64,000 bases of DNA. Source: Branchiostoma lanceolatum. Its lineage: Eukaryota > Chordata > Leptocardii > Amphioxiformes > Branchiostomatidae. A program made the translations under genes and the position numbers. The stretch covers positions 16,865,955-16,929,954 of the forward strand of contig NC_089728.1 of NCBI RefSeq assembly GCF_035083965.1. The letters are read 5' to 3'. Below are positions 52,654 through 64,000 of this stretch, in pieces (the first letter of the stretch is position 1; every line of letters starts with the position of its first letter). The notes beneath the pieces are model-generated. The model saw nothing but the letters and a program-made list of their open reading frames with translations, had not been told where the DNA came from and did not search any database.

Positions 52654-55600
52654 TTAGTGTGTACTTCTATCCCTCCTGAGTTGTAACAACATGTCCTCTC
52701 TTTCCTTCAGTTGTCTTCTCAGTTTCTCCATTTCCTGCGACTGCTTGTCGACTACGGCTTTCAGATTGGCTATAACCTGTAAAAGGTAGAATGTTAGAAA
52801 TATCATAAAACGTGTTGTGAAACACTAATTGTATTGGGGCAAAGTTAAATACGTCTTCATGATATTCTGTACGAAGTTGAACACAGAAGAACATTCATTC
52901 CAATTATAGGGTTGCAATTATAGCAAAACCTGTTTTAAATCCAATGCCATCTTGGGATTTTGACATCTTCTGGTTGGCATCTTTTTTCTGTTTTATATGC
53001 CATTCAAGTTCCAAGGCTGCAGTACCGTCATGAATTACCAGTTGGCGCTTCAGTACCACTGAGATGCTAAATGCTGAAGAGAAAATCGTGTAATTCTGCC
53101 AAATTGAAAAAAGGCACTCTATTTCAACTTCAACATTCATAGTGTAAATAGATAGAATATGATAGATATACGTTTATATCAAAAATAAAGTAATAACACA
53201 ATGAGATTGAAGTAAGATTGACTAAGTTTTTGCATGTTAACTAACCTCATCCTTGCTATGGAAAAGGTCACTATTCAGGATGTCTTTGGCACTTGGTCTG
53301 TACTTGGGGTCATCGCTGGTCAGTAGCTGCATAAAGTCACACTGGGGACAAAAACAGATGGTTCAGTAAGGACATTGTTCCAAATTGAATTTAATTTCTT
53401 GATTCTTGCATCAGTCCACTTTTTACTATTTGTCGGAAAATGGAACATTCAAGGAAAACGTCATACTCCTAGTGTTAACAGTGCCAACCATGGCCTCCCG
53501 ACCTTCTTCAGACCATAGTTGGGAGTTAGCCGTAAGCAAGCTTAAGGTCATGTAGTTGGGAGTTGGTCAGGGAGGTTGGCTACTAGTCTTTGAAAGAAGT
53601 CTATGCGACGAATTTTGATAAAATCATACTATCATAATGGAACGTAGTCCGGAAAGTCATATTCTGCTTAAGCAAGTATCTCACTGAAGCTGTGGCATAT
53701 TTGCAACCTCGCAGCATCCAAGCGATTTGACAGAGCGCTAATTTAAAACAAATTTCATCGATAAAAATTGACAAGATTTGTGTGTTTTGTAATGTCTTTC
53801 TTCATCATACTTACGTTTTGCATGATATTCCCATTATAAACTAAAAAACTTAAGTAAAGGGTAACACAAATCCAATTTAGGTTGCAGCGAGGTCACCAAC
53901 ATGTCGCAGTCCAGTCCGCTTTAAATGTGATCAAAGGAGAAAACTGAAGGTAGAATAAAATGAATTCCAGGCTAGTCCCATTCTTGGTTGTGGAGTGGTT
54001 GGGAGAAAAGCCGCAAGAAGTCAACACCAGTGATGAACCGAGACGAGGGGGGATACAAACTTAACCACGTTTGGGATTGTGTTCTCGCCGCAAAAGCGCC
54101 ACCTACTCCGGCTACTTCTAGCGGCGAGAAGCAGCACTCCAGTCAGAAGCTCTGAAGAAGGTGTCTTACGGACACCGAAACGTCAGCAGGTGAGATGTAC
54201 TGGTTGCGTAAAAAGAATCTCCAATATCCTAGTCACAAGAAGGTCCTGAATGTGTGACAGGGACTTAGACTTTACCTGTCTCGGCCATCTTTCCACCAGG
54301 ACCGGTGGCAGAACCCTGCCTTCTCGGACGTCTTGGATAGACTTGGCTCGTTCCATCTCAGTCCCGAAGGGGTGGAACAGCTCAAACAGGATGACTCCCA
54401 TGCTGTACATATCAGACTGGGAAGAGAAATTGTCAAATTCAAACACAAGATACATTAGTAGCATGTTCCAAACTGCAATTCTAAATACATTTCCCAAACA
54501 GGTAGAGCAGCTACAGTCCACAATGAAAGTTTCATTGAATAGTTTTCTTACACCATGTGTCAAAGGAGAAAGTGATAAGCATAATGAAAGGTGCTATAAA
54601 AAGCGGATTTCAATTCAGAACAAAATAATATCATGCATTGTACCAAACTAATGAAAATCTTGCTTGACTATTCAAATAATCAATGTTGTGGTCTTTGTCT
54701 GTGGGGTTGTGTGGCATAACAGCAGGGTGTTTGGCCAAGAGCCCATAGGTCCTGGGTTCAAATCTTGTCACTGATCTTGTGCCCTTGTGTGGAAAGGTAC
54801 TTAGTTTACATTGACATTCCTCACTCCACCCAGGTGTAAAAATGGGTACCTGACTTCAGTTTGGGAGGTTAAAGGTGGTGGAAGGAGAGGGATGGACTCC
54901 ACCTTTCAATACCGTGCCTTAGACACAGTCGATAACAACCCATTGCCCCCATGGCCTCAAAAAGGACATGGAACTACCTTTACCCTTACCTTTTGTCTGT
55001 GTCTGCGACTTTGGAAATATGTGTAACAGTGGTTCATATGTACCTTACTGTTATATGTGGTTCCCTTGAGTTGTTCTGGTGATGCGTATGTACACGTGCC
55101 CACCCCCGAGGTGTGAGTGGTCTCTCCTTACCTTACTGTTATAAGTTGTTCCCTTGAGTTGTTCCGGTGATGCATATGTACACGTGCCCACCCCCGAGGT
55201 GTGAGTGGTCTCTCCCGTCGCCACATCAGGCATCTCCAGTGGCGTGAGGGGGGGACTTGACCCCTGGGTATCCAGCAGGTCTTCCCTGGCCAGTCCAAAG
55301 TCACCGATACACACATGTTCATCCTCACCAATCAGGAAAATGTTGGGGGGCTAGTGACGGGGAAACATAAAAAGTGTCTCTATAACAATTCAACATTTGG
55401 ACATCTAATACTTTAAGGTTCCATACCTTCTGGTAACTGAATAAAAGCTCATTACAATTATCATTCCTTGTTTCCTTGTCCATCATGGATTTAACATTGC
55501 ATATTTCATAATTGAGTTTTCAAGATAATTGACATGAGATATTTCAAAAGTTGCAGTGTGTGTGGAGGAACACATGTGCCTGTGATTTTTAGGGAAACAG

Positions 55601-58600
55601 GAGAGCATTTTGTTTTCTTAGTGTAGGGCATCCAGAAGACGCCCTGACGCCCTGCTAGCTAATACCCTGCAGACAAGGGATGAGAAAACCATGTGGTGAC
55701 TGTTACCTTGAGGTCGCGGTGCATGAGTCCCTGTGAGTGGATGTAGTTGACTCCCTGAAGGATCTCCTGGAACAATCTCATGTTGTCGTCCTCTGACACA
55801 AAACCAAAGGGATCTGGGAAGGAAACAAATGGAAATAATGAATCAGTTACTTTAAGGCGAATGTCTAGTTACAACATGATATCATAATTGAGAATGAAGG
55901 GTTCTTTAACTGATGGCCATTTTTTGTAAGACAACAAAAATTTCAAGCTTTATTTCTTTAGTTGTACATGTACATGTAAGACTACTAGATATTTCTTCCT
56001 TGTTTATTCCTCATAAAATTAAATTAAATGGGAAATAGATTCCAGGGGAGTGTTCTGATTCTGAATTCAAAAACATGATAAATTGTATTTGCAACTTGAC
56101 ATTGGCCTTGGACTAGGCAGCAGTTGCATTATACAGCATCAACATTCTGATGACCCCATGGGTCTGCTTGAAGGGCCACTACTCAATCACTGGATTACAT
56201 ACTTTATTGTTAGTATTGTAAACGGTTCATTTATTTGTTCATCTCTGGTTAATTTTTGCAAATTTGGTGTATTTTGTATTCATAAAGATGTGCATGGTCT
56301 TTTACGTTTTAGAAAATAACATCAGCTTCTTAAGTTGACTTCCCCATTAAGAGCATTTCTCTCACCACACCTCGTAATAAGGCAGCCTGCGCATTCCTAC
56401 TGACCATCCAGTCTCGGAGTGACCTTTGACACAGCTGCATCTGGATGTATAGCACCACACCGCTTGTCTGTAAACAGAGAACATTCTTACGAGTTACAAA
56501 CTTTTTAAACATAACAATGACCTGTGACTCATTTTTTACAGAAATTTCGTTCCGAATTACAGTTAAAATTTGTATTAACTTGCAAAATTGCAAAAGCAGC
56601 GACAGAGTTCTACATGATTGTATATCTCAGAGATATATCATGTGTATAGCAGTACAGAAGAAGGCAATCCCCAGCAGGCCCCAAATGTTGTGCCCTTGGG
56701 AAATGTACTTTACACCTATTTTTCATTACTTGAGTCAGATCAGGGCTGTGTCCAGAACTCTGTCCAGGGATGGAAATTTGCCTTTCGGGAAGGACAAAAA
56801 TCTCACCCCATCCATGGAATAAAAAATGAACTTCATGACATGAAATTGATAAAAATGTATTATCGCAAGCTTAAAATGACAGATTGAACGAACAAACTTA
56901 ACAAGATGGGCTCCCAAACAATCAGTGGGAAGGATGAAAAATTAAAGCTGGCAACAGCCCTGACACAGAAGAAAATGAGTACTAACTAGCTCTGGTTACT
57001 AGTAGGGACCATGTATTTGAGGAGAGCCACACCTCGAGCATGTTAAAGAACCCGCCACACTTTTCACAAAAAAAGTCAACTCTGGTGTGAGTGGCGCAAA
57101 CTTAACAGTCTGGTCTCATATGCATGCAGCTTGTACTTGCTGGTGTTCTACACCTAAAGGCAATTTACTGGTTATGCAAAACAAACAAACAAACAAACAC
57201 TCACCTCAGCAACAAGATCACAGTCCGCCAGTCCCTTGAGTCTGAGTTTACACCTGTCTCCACAGACGTGAGTCTCTGTGTGGCCGTTCCTTTCTCCGCG
57301 GTCCCAACTGTGTTGTCTCTTTACACTGCTCAACGGTGTAAAGTTTCCCCTTACAGGTACATCTAGGGAGTCTTTAGGTGTACTGGTGAAAGGCACAACT
57401 GCCCCTGGCAGGCTGTGTCCAAGCCTAACACTACTAGAGAAACTTGAAGACTCAAAATGAATCTCTTCTTCAAATCCTGTACCTGACTTGACGCTAGTGT
57501 GCAAACTGGTGTGCAAACTACTCTCACGATAACATGATGTCATTTCCGAGTCTTTCTTTGTCACCGATTGCTCGGAATCTGGCTGAGATTTGCTTGAAGC
57601 TTCTCCTTCTAAAGTTGGTATGACAACAGAGAGTTGTTCACTTTCTTGAACCATGTTTTGTGTTTTTTCTCTAGAAGGCTTTCCCCATTCCCTGGTTTTG
57701 AAAGCTTCTGGGCTTCTTTCATTGATTTCAGCGACCACTTTTTCTGCTTCATGCATTTTCAATTCCAACTTTTCCATAAGCTCTGTCTTTTTTTTGGCTT
57801 CTTTTTCTCTTTCAGGAGTTTCCCATTGTATTGTGTCCTCGAGGTGGGAAGTTTCCAACATGTTGCTGTTAGATCCTTCATTTCTAGATGTTTCCCACGG
57901 TATGGTGTCCTGATGTTCTGATTCTTTTTCATCAAGTCTGTTCTTCTCAGCTTCTTCTTTTCTAGATGTTTCCCAGGGTATAGTGTCCAGATGTTTAGAG
58001 GTTTTCTGACTGCTGTTCTCAGCTTCTTTTCTAGATGTTTCCCACGGTATGGTGTCCTGAAGTTCTGATGCTTTTTCACTCGGCCTGTTTTTCTCTTTCC
58101 TAGATGTCTCCCATGGTATGGTGTCTAGATGTTTAGAGGTTTTCTGACAGCTGTTTTCATCCTCTTTTCTAGATGTTTCCCACGGTATTGTGTCCAAAAG
58201 CTTGGACGTTTTCTCACTATTGTTGTCAGCCTCTTCTTTTGTTGCAGTCTGCCATGGTATGGTGTCTAGCAGCATGGTTGTTTTTTCACTCGTTTTCTCA
58301 GATTCTACCGTGTCAACTGGACATTCTTTATCGTTCTCGTCTAACTGTTTTACTTCTTCACAACGATTGGTTACGTCTTTAGAAGCAGTCCCGTCCTCAG
58401 TGCCAACAAGACGGGTTTTATCCTCCTTATCTTGGTACTCGGGTAGGCTTTCATCAGAATCGGACGAACCAAGTTTCCAATTGTGGTTGTCTTGTAAGTA
58501 GGACTCAACGCTGACGTTGTAGTCACTGCTCTCGTTGAGGGGTGACCGTCTTTTCAGGACGGTGGCTTCCGAGTCGCTCGCTGCAGACTCTTGGAAAACG

Positions 58601-59446
58601 ATGCTACTGCTGTCAGCATACAAATAGGAGGACCTATGTGTACATACACGGGAAAGGTATGATAAATACTCGTTTGTAGGTGTTGGCAAAATACAGTTAG
58701 AGATAATTAGTTCATGGGCCCCATAGCAGCTTTCTATGGTACTGCAACAGGATTTCTGGTTTTGATATCTAGTGTTCTATAATTCAATGACAAGTAAATA
58801 CTCCGTCCTTCAGAGATTGCTTTTTGATCAAATCAGCAAAACGCTTAAGTTGGAGGCAAGGACAGTAAAAGGCCTATACATGTACATGTATCTATCTGAT
58901 GACTTTCTTGGAAACTTGTACAAGATACACTTAAAGAAACTTGTACAATGTATAATACATCCTACAGGCCTGTAGTGCTCCTTACCGTAGGTTCTGGATG
59001 TCTTGAAGATAAGATGTTTCCAAGACAGGTAAGTTGGTACTGGAGGAATGGTTACCTGTGTAAGGAAATACACATATCATCATCTGCTATGAATTTGAAG
59101 ACTAGGGTAAAAAGATGTGTTTCCAGTTACTCGACTGACCTTAGCAAAAACCTGCTGACCCTAGCCTTCTAGCACTTTTTAGTGTCTAATGCTAACAAGG
59201 TATATCTGGGTGATGAAAATTCAAAACAGAATCCAACAAGCTATCTCCCACCCAAAAATCAAGACCACAGCACGTCCAGGTCAAAAGATACAAAAATTGA
59301 AGTTCTACTGCAGTACCAAGGTCACATACCAGGGGGCCCAAAATCGACCCTGACCTTCAGCTTCACAACACCCGCCCACATACCAAATATCATTGTAATC
59401 CATCAAGAGGTTCTTGAGTTATGCTGACTACAAGTGTCCGGAAACA

Positions 59447-59487
<41 letters not shown>

Positions 59488-62400
59488 CAAAAACAATATC
59501 TCCATTTTTCATGGAGATAACAAGTCTTGCATAGTTTCTTGCAGACTTCCTGCGTTTCATGCTTTGTTAACAGGCTTTGCCTATTTGATGTAGGCATGTG
59601 TAGTAAACATTTTTGTATTTTGAAAGGCCAGTTTTAGAATGTCAAACTGTATTATTATCTCCATGAAAAATGGAGATATTGTTTTTGGCGTGTTTGTGTG
59701 TGTGTGTGTTTGTGTTTGTGTTTCCCGACTCTTGTAGTCAGCATAACTCAAGAACCTGTTGATGGATTACAATGATATTTGGTATGTGGGCGGGTGTTGT
59801 GAAGCCGAAGGTCAGGGTCGATTTTGGGCCCCCTGGTATGTGACCTTGGTACTGCAGCAGAACTTCAATTTTTGTATCTTTTGACCTGGACGTGCTGTGG
59901 TCTTGATTTTTGGGTGGCAGATAGCTTGTGATGTAATTAAGAAGTGGTGTAGGTTTGGGCCCCCTAGTTGTAAAACTGTATTTGTTGGATCACTTCATCC
60001 AAAATCTAAAACAAAGCAAAAACAAAAGAGAGAGAGAAGCCCTACCTACAGAATCTAATTTTTTTTGTATCGTAACTGGAAACACAGTGTGTTTTTTCTT
60101 AGGCCTGACAACTAAAGGTTCCAAACAGGAAAAAGCAGCAGTATATAGAGTAATTTTGTAGCTGTCAGTATAAGATGATAGGCGTGAGTTCTCACTTGTC
60201 AGAATTGGATTGCTGTACTCCATCCATGCTGTGTGGTACCTCACCACGTTGGCATGTTGTAGGCTTGCTAACAGTTTCACTTCACGCACGATCTAGAAAA
60301 ACAGAGACAATTTCATATTAGAAAATTGATAAAGATGATATTAGATTAAAACATGGCAATGGGAGGCATGAAGGGAAAATTGCAACATGTTACATGAGAC
60401 AATGACACTGGAGGCAGCAATTCTATTCCTGTACGAATAAGAAACAAGAGTCCGTAGGACACAATGAATGTAAGTTCAGCACCAGGGACAAGACCAGTGT
60501 GAAGTCAGTATGATAAGGATGATCATTGTGAACGTAAGTTCAGCACTAGGGACAGGGCCAGTGTGAAGTCAGTATGATAAGGATAATCATTGTGAACGTA
60601 AGTTCAGCACTAGGGACAGGGCCAGTGTGAAGCCAGTAGGAGGATAATCAGTGTGAATGTAAGTTCAGCACCAGGGACAAGACCAGTGTGAAGTCAGTAT
60701 GATAAGGATAATCATTGTGAACGTAAGTTCAGCACTAGGGACAGGGCCAGTGTGAAGTCAGTAGGAGGATAATCAGTGTGAATCTAAGTTCAGCACCAGG
60801 GACAGGTCCAGTGTGAAGTCAGTAGGAGGATAATCAGCATGAATGTAAGTTCAGCACCAGGGACAGGACCAGTGTGAAGTCAGTAGGAGGATAATCAGTG
60901 TGAATGTTAGTTCAGCACCAGGGACAGGACCAGTGTGAAGTCAGTAGGAGGATAATCAGTGTGAAGGTAAGTTCAGCACCAGGGACAGGACCAGTGTGAA
61001 GTCAGTAGGAGGATAATCAGTGTGAATGTAAGTTCAGCACCAGAGACAGGACCAGTTTGAAGTCAGTAGGAGGATAATCAGTGTGAATGTAAGTTCAGCA
61101 CTACGGACAGGAACAAAATTAAGTTAGCAGAAAGGTATCTTTCTTACCCTGAAGAAGACGTCCATGTTGCTCTCTTTCAAGAAAATCTTCTTCACTGCAT
61201 ACTCTTGTCCATCCAACTTATTTTTGACCTAGAAGACATGTCAAGACTTCAGTATCTGTTATGTCCTTCAATAACATCGGAAGGTATCCAACAGATCAAT
61301 ACTGTCCATAACCCTTTCCTGGCCATTTCTAAAAATGAAAACAAGGGCACAGTGCCCCCTTACCCTGGGGAGATGCTTCTTGGTCACATGTGGCCACAGT
61401 CTTCAACTGTGAGCTGTCTGACAATTATTTTGCCACTAAGGAAGCCTTAGATAGAATGTCATATTTTAACTTTAACTTCTCTAAAACGACACACTGTTGA
61501 AGGATCTTACGGCTTTGTTATTCTGCTCCCTTGCAATGTTCCATCTTTCAATCATCTCCCATGAGATCCCCCAAATTTATTTCAAAATGTGACTAATGTT
61601 CCTGATGAACTGAATGTACAAATATATTTTGCCAGAAGTGTCAAACCTTGAAGACCCTGCCAAAGCCACCCTTCCCTAGTCTGTCCAACTCCAGAAACTC
61701 ATTTGCATATCTCGAGGCAAATGTCTGGAAGGCATCGTGGGGTGGACCCGGCCGTGGTGAGAATACAGAGCTGGAAACAGAAGGAACAGCTTGTTGAATC
61801 ATTGAGCAACATGAGTCAAAAACAATCAAAAAGTAATCAACAACACTACAGTAGCTACAGACAGTCGGGTTGCCACATGTCAAGGCGTTAAATCTTTTTA
61901 CTATATAGTGTTCTCCATACAGCATGATTTCATTGTGTAAAGCTCAAATCTTCTTGGATTATGAGTCAGGTTGCCAGTAAGAGTGTGTGTTTGTAAGACT
62001 TAACCCAATTAAGAATTAAGTTTTTCTGTATCAAAGTTGAACAGTATTTTCCAACACAAAAAGAGTTTTACAACTATACCCCAATAGAGATGAGGGGCGC
62101 CATAGACTTTCTGAAATATGTGATCCACTGGTCACTGAGTCACGTGTCTTATCTACATAAAATGATGTCACAGAAGCAGTGGATTGCTCACTCCTCGACA
62201 GAGACTGGAGTTGATCAGTCAAGAATTCGGGTACATCCAATATTTTCTGTGTTGTAAATTACGGTTCAACATTGATACAGAATGACTTCTAGTTCTACCA
62301 ACAATGCTAAACTTTTCATTAAAAGTTTGTACTGATGCAACAGGGTTCTGTACCTGTCTTGGAAAAGCAACTTGATCCTGTCTGCTGTTGTGGTTGGTCG

Positions 62401-62883
62401 GGGAAGGGGCACCACAGCCTGCTAAAGGAATAAACAAGACCTGATGTCAACAAATATTTCTGCTTGGGCAGTCAATGAAGCTTTACAAAGAAGATCTTGA
62501 ATGTGTGTAAAAAGATTTTTATCCTATACTTTCTGTGCAACACAAAATAACACAGAGTGCACTGTGACATACATAGTGAACAAGGCAATCATATTCATAG
62601 ATGAAAGACTTCACCCCTTATGCATACTGAGGATGAAAGAAACACACTCACACACACATACATACATACTGTAAATCTATCTAATATTGCGGTTGGTAAT
62701 TTTAGGGGTTTGGGGAAAAGTGAGTAGTTCACTGCATTTAATTTCAACGGTGGGAACAAACATAATTGTCACAAATGTTAGCGATCAAAAATGATGAAAT
62801 TTTAGTGGTTGACTAGTGACCGTTAAAATAGCTAAAATTAATTATACCCCGCGGTAAGTTGCTGTTAACAAATCAGTACTCAT

Positions 62884-62914
<31 letters not shown>

Positions 62915-62930
62915 AACACACACACACACA

Positions 62931-62976
<46 letters not shown>

Positions 62977-63216
62977 CATTGACAGAGAAGCCAAAAAAAT
63001 AACAGCTTTATGTCATGATCACTCCTTTTGGGGTGAAGTAGATATTAAGAGAAAAGTCTACTAGATACAAAAGATAACAAAATAGATCTGACCACTTACA
63101 TCTGTAGGGACAGTCCTGATACTCTCTACTGCAGCGCTGACCAGGTTGGAGAAAGCCTTCTTGTATTGCTCTCGAACTGAACCAAACTCATCCAACCAGC
63201 TCACCCCTGATACTAT
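52654..63216 (-). CDS. EIF2AK1: EIF2AK1 / heme-regulated eIF2-alpha kinase (HRI), 13 exons visible, 5' end missing
   Basis: Ser/Thr kinase that phosphorylates eIF2-alpha to slow translation under heme shortage or stress. Exons (minus): 63100-63216, 62354-62418, 61647-61770, 61148-61228, 60196-60292, 58986-59055, 57205-58633, 56371-56467, 55707-55813, 55132-55350, 54276-54416, 53246-53341, 52654-52776. All are GT-AG with closing phases (921 residues plus stop). Motifs in order: glycine loop GKGGFGRV, lysine in YAVKKI, αC Glu in REVKLL, the HRI signature YHTAWMEY, IQMQLCQRSLRDW, catalytic loop HRDLK, IGDFGLA, TYASPEQL, SDMYSMGVILFELFHPFGTE and a C-terminal coiled coil. YHTAW and FHPFGTEMERA point to HRI rather than PERK, PKR or GCN2. 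The kinase insert is ~500 residues, much longer than in vertebrates. The first coding exon(s) lie past 63,216, probably outside the window. Confidence 0.94.
53475..53575. repeat. Imperfect palindrome in EIF2AK1 intron
   Basis: GCCAACCATGGCCTCCCGACC and GGTCAGGGAGGTTGGC are partly complementary, with an inner GTTGGGAGTTAGCC / TAGTTGGGAGTTGG repeat. Possibly a MITE remnant. Confidence 0.45.
54005..54222 (+). repeat. Half copy of the 21,892-22,242 element
   Basis: Shares GTCAACACCAGTGATGAACCG, CACGTTTGGGATTGTGTTC, CGCCGCAAAAGCGCCACCTAC and the terminal GAAACGTCAGCAGGTGAGA. It ends 54 bp from EIF2AK1 exon 54276-54416. Confidence 0.8.
54705..54985 (+). repeat. tRNA-derived SINE, family 1
   Basis: GGGTTGTGTGGCATAACAGCAG head, box B GGGTTCAAATC, CTCACTCCACCCAGGTG, GGTACCTGACTTCAG, and a CCCCATGGCCTCAAAAAGG end. 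EIF2AK1 intron, opposite sense. Confidence 0.8.
55043..55218 (-). repeat. 88-bp tandem duplication of the end of the HRI activation-segment exon
   Basis: 55,131-55,218 (exon end, coding TYASPEQLKGTTYNSK plus donor) is repeated at 55,043-55,130 with about four mismatches. The copy retains its own GT donor (AAG|GTACAT). Because 88 is not a multiple of three, using the downstream donor would shift the frame into a TAA and remove the C-lobe. Confidence 0.9.
56655..57110 (+). repeat. Scattered family 1 SINE pieces
   Basis: ATGTTGTGCCCTTGGGAAATG at 56,684 and GAGGAGAGCCACACCTCGAGC at 57,018 with TAAAGAACCCGCCACAC are SINE body segments separated by unrelated sequence. In the EIF2AK1 intron before exon 56371-56467. 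Confidence 0.5.
57800..58290 (-). repeat. Coding tandem repeat: seven DTIPWET-type units in the HRI kinase insert
   Basis: Within exon 57205-58633 the protein carries seven units of ~23-26 residues. The core is LDTIPWETSRKE, followed by a charged N/S/Q/E-rich spacer and K.S(K/E). The first unit reads DTIPWQTATKE and the last DTIQWETPERE. A charged, probably helical, segment (ELMEKLELKMHEAEKVVAEI) follows. Confidence 0.92.
59250..59919. repeat. ~270-bp-arm inverted repeat (two opposed dispersed-repeat copies)
   Basis: The left arm at 59,250-59,520 is the ATGGAGGTATAGTTTT family in minus orientation; the right arm at 59,653-59,919 is plus. They are nearly exact complements over GTACTGCAGCAGAACTTCAA, GGTCAGGGTCGATTTTGGGC, GATATTTGGTATGTGGGCGG and the ATGGAGATA hairpin end, with a ~130-bp loop. 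A (CA)n run at 59,448-59,480 faces a (GT)n run. It lies in an EIF2AK1 intron. Confidence 0.9.
60440..61115 (+). repeat. ~61-bp minisatellite in EIF2AK1 intron
   Basis: About eleven units of GTAAGTTCAGCACCAGGGAC, AGGACCAGTGTGAAGTCAGT, AGGAGGATAATCAGTGTGAA. The first units carry ATGATAAGGAT in place of AGGAGGAT. It ends ~30 bp before exon 61148-61228 (minus sense: just downstream of its donor). Confidence 0.92.
62670..62890 (+). repeat. Dispersed repeat shared with 32,680-32,900
   Basis: TACTGTAAATCTATCTAATATTG, GGGGTTTGGGGAAAAGTG, TTTCAACGGTGGGAACAAAC and GATGAAATTTTAGTGGTTGAC. It is followed directly by a (CA)n tract. Confidence 0.65.
62883..62972 (+). repeat. (CA)n microsatellite
   Basis: About 90 bp of CACACA with interspersed AACACA and TACACA units, in an EIF2AK1 intron. 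Confidence 0.95.
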
Positions 63217-64000
63217 CTGCAAAACAAGTTAATATTTAGCCTCCTTCGCAGACTTGTTGTAGCAGCGGCATTATTTTTTGGGAGAATTTTTTACATGGGC
63301 CGAGTTTCTCTAATGCAGGCCAATGGAGGTTTTCTGTGGAGGGAGAAACGCCTCTCCTCTAACCTTAGCCTGAATTCAATCAAGCCTCCGGTAACCGCTC
63401 GCCGCCCTGTAGCCGCCTCACAACCCAGGAGCTTGATGGCTATGGCCACTAACTTAAGGGAATCCTCCTTTCTGAATATGGATAATTTATGCAGCCGTCA
63501 TCAGCCCACAGAGCTGCCTGCCCAGGCCAGACTCTAGTTGCTAAGGATCTATTGCTGTTGCTATCCAGTGATTGACAGCTGCAGATGTCTGATCTGCAGG
63601 TGGTAGGAAGAGAGTTTCACAGGCCGTTTCTCTGTACTTTGAACATTTTTCGGCAGTCAAGTCTTTTCTTTTTGGATTTTCAAACTTGGTTTTTGATGTG
63701 GGAGAAACTGACATTGTCTGCCTCTAAAGGAACAGATAAACTAAGGAGGTTTAAAATCCCTTTTAAACGGCTTGGATACATCTCATTTCTCACCCTTCCA
63801 ACATCTGGATCTGGTTTCCCATCCCTTCCTCCCCATCTGCCAGGTGTGACAGCTAACAGACATGCTAACTAGGTGGTTTCTATGGCAATGGGAGCCTAGC
63901 TGAAGTCCTGCCCTATGATTGGTGTTACCATTTTTGATAACAGTTCTCCCGGCTTAGAGCAACCAGAGCACAAACTCCGCGGGGAGGGGAGAGAAACCCC
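63217..64000. other. Right edge: EIF2AK1 upstream intron, unassigned
   Basis: No further HRI exon could be recognised. Plus-strand frames of 80-95 codons at 63,295-63,537 and 63,585-63,872 show no known motif. GTTTCTCTAATGC near 63,303 and AGAGAAACCCC at the window end hint at an inverted-ended repeat continuing past the edge. Confidence 0.4.

Noticed and set aside
57634-58501. Plus-strand frames opposite the large HRI exon
   Set aside because: Shadows of the repeat-rich minus-strand exon. The minus frame is 476 codons long, joins neighbouring exons in phase and continues the kinase.
1-64000. CRISPR array, operon or prokaryotic defence system
   Set aside because: The tandem repeats lack unique similar-length spacers, and all real genes are intron-bearing animal families. 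The window is eukaryotic.

Overview
This is eukaryotic nuclear DNA. All five protein genes are split by spliceosomal introns, there is an intronic tRNA gene with pol III boxes, and interspersed repeats are dense: tRNA-derived SINEs, fold-back MITEs, remnants of several LINE clades, and minisatellites. The gene families and the repeat style (many short palindromic MITEs, SINEs with an intact tRNA head) suggest an invertebrate deuterostome, most likely a cephalochordate (amphioxus). That assignment is inference; no species-diagnostic sequence was tested.

Layout. 1-5,242: repeats, including a 163-bp tandem array with one inverted copy across a degenerate LINE. 5,243-13,242 (-) and 18,116-25,782 (-): two tandem, seven-exon paralogues of a 3-hydroxyacyl-CoA dehydratase (HACD/PTPLA), which carries out step three of very-long-chain fatty acid elongation in the ER. 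Both look intact and are about 90% identical by eye. Between them lie two oppositely oriented arrays of a degenerate ~180-bp repeat. 26,214-38,853 (+): complete 15-exon CTNNBL1 (566 codons), head-to-head with the second HACD gene across 431 bp. It contains an AT-AC (U12-type) intron, a GC-AG intron and an intronic tRNA-Arg(CCG). 39,605-41,620: a tandem array derived from the 3' end of the next gene. 41,474-47,002 (-): a three-exon glutathione peroxidase homologue in which the Sec/Cys position is Ser and the catalytic Trp is Gly. 47,003-52,653: intergenic DNA with MITEs. 52,654-63,216 (-): EIF2AK1/HRI, the heme-regulated eIF2-alpha kinase, 13 exons; its 5' end lies outside the window. A single 1.4-kb exon encodes a large kinase insert with seven DTIPWET-type repeats.

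The genes do not form a pathway; they are neighbours. The most unusual observations are (1) a glutathione peroxidase fold that has lost two of its four catalytic residues but keeps an open frame and clean splice sites; (2) three independent cases where an exon edge (coding sequence plus its splice site or 3' end) has been tandemly amplified (CTNNBL1 exon 4 acceptor, HRI activation-segment exon donor, GPX last exon); (3) the minor-spliceosome intron in CTNNBL1; and (4) the HRI insert repeat. Exon coordinates were set by hand from splice consensus, frame continuity and family knowledge. No alignment or transcript data were available.
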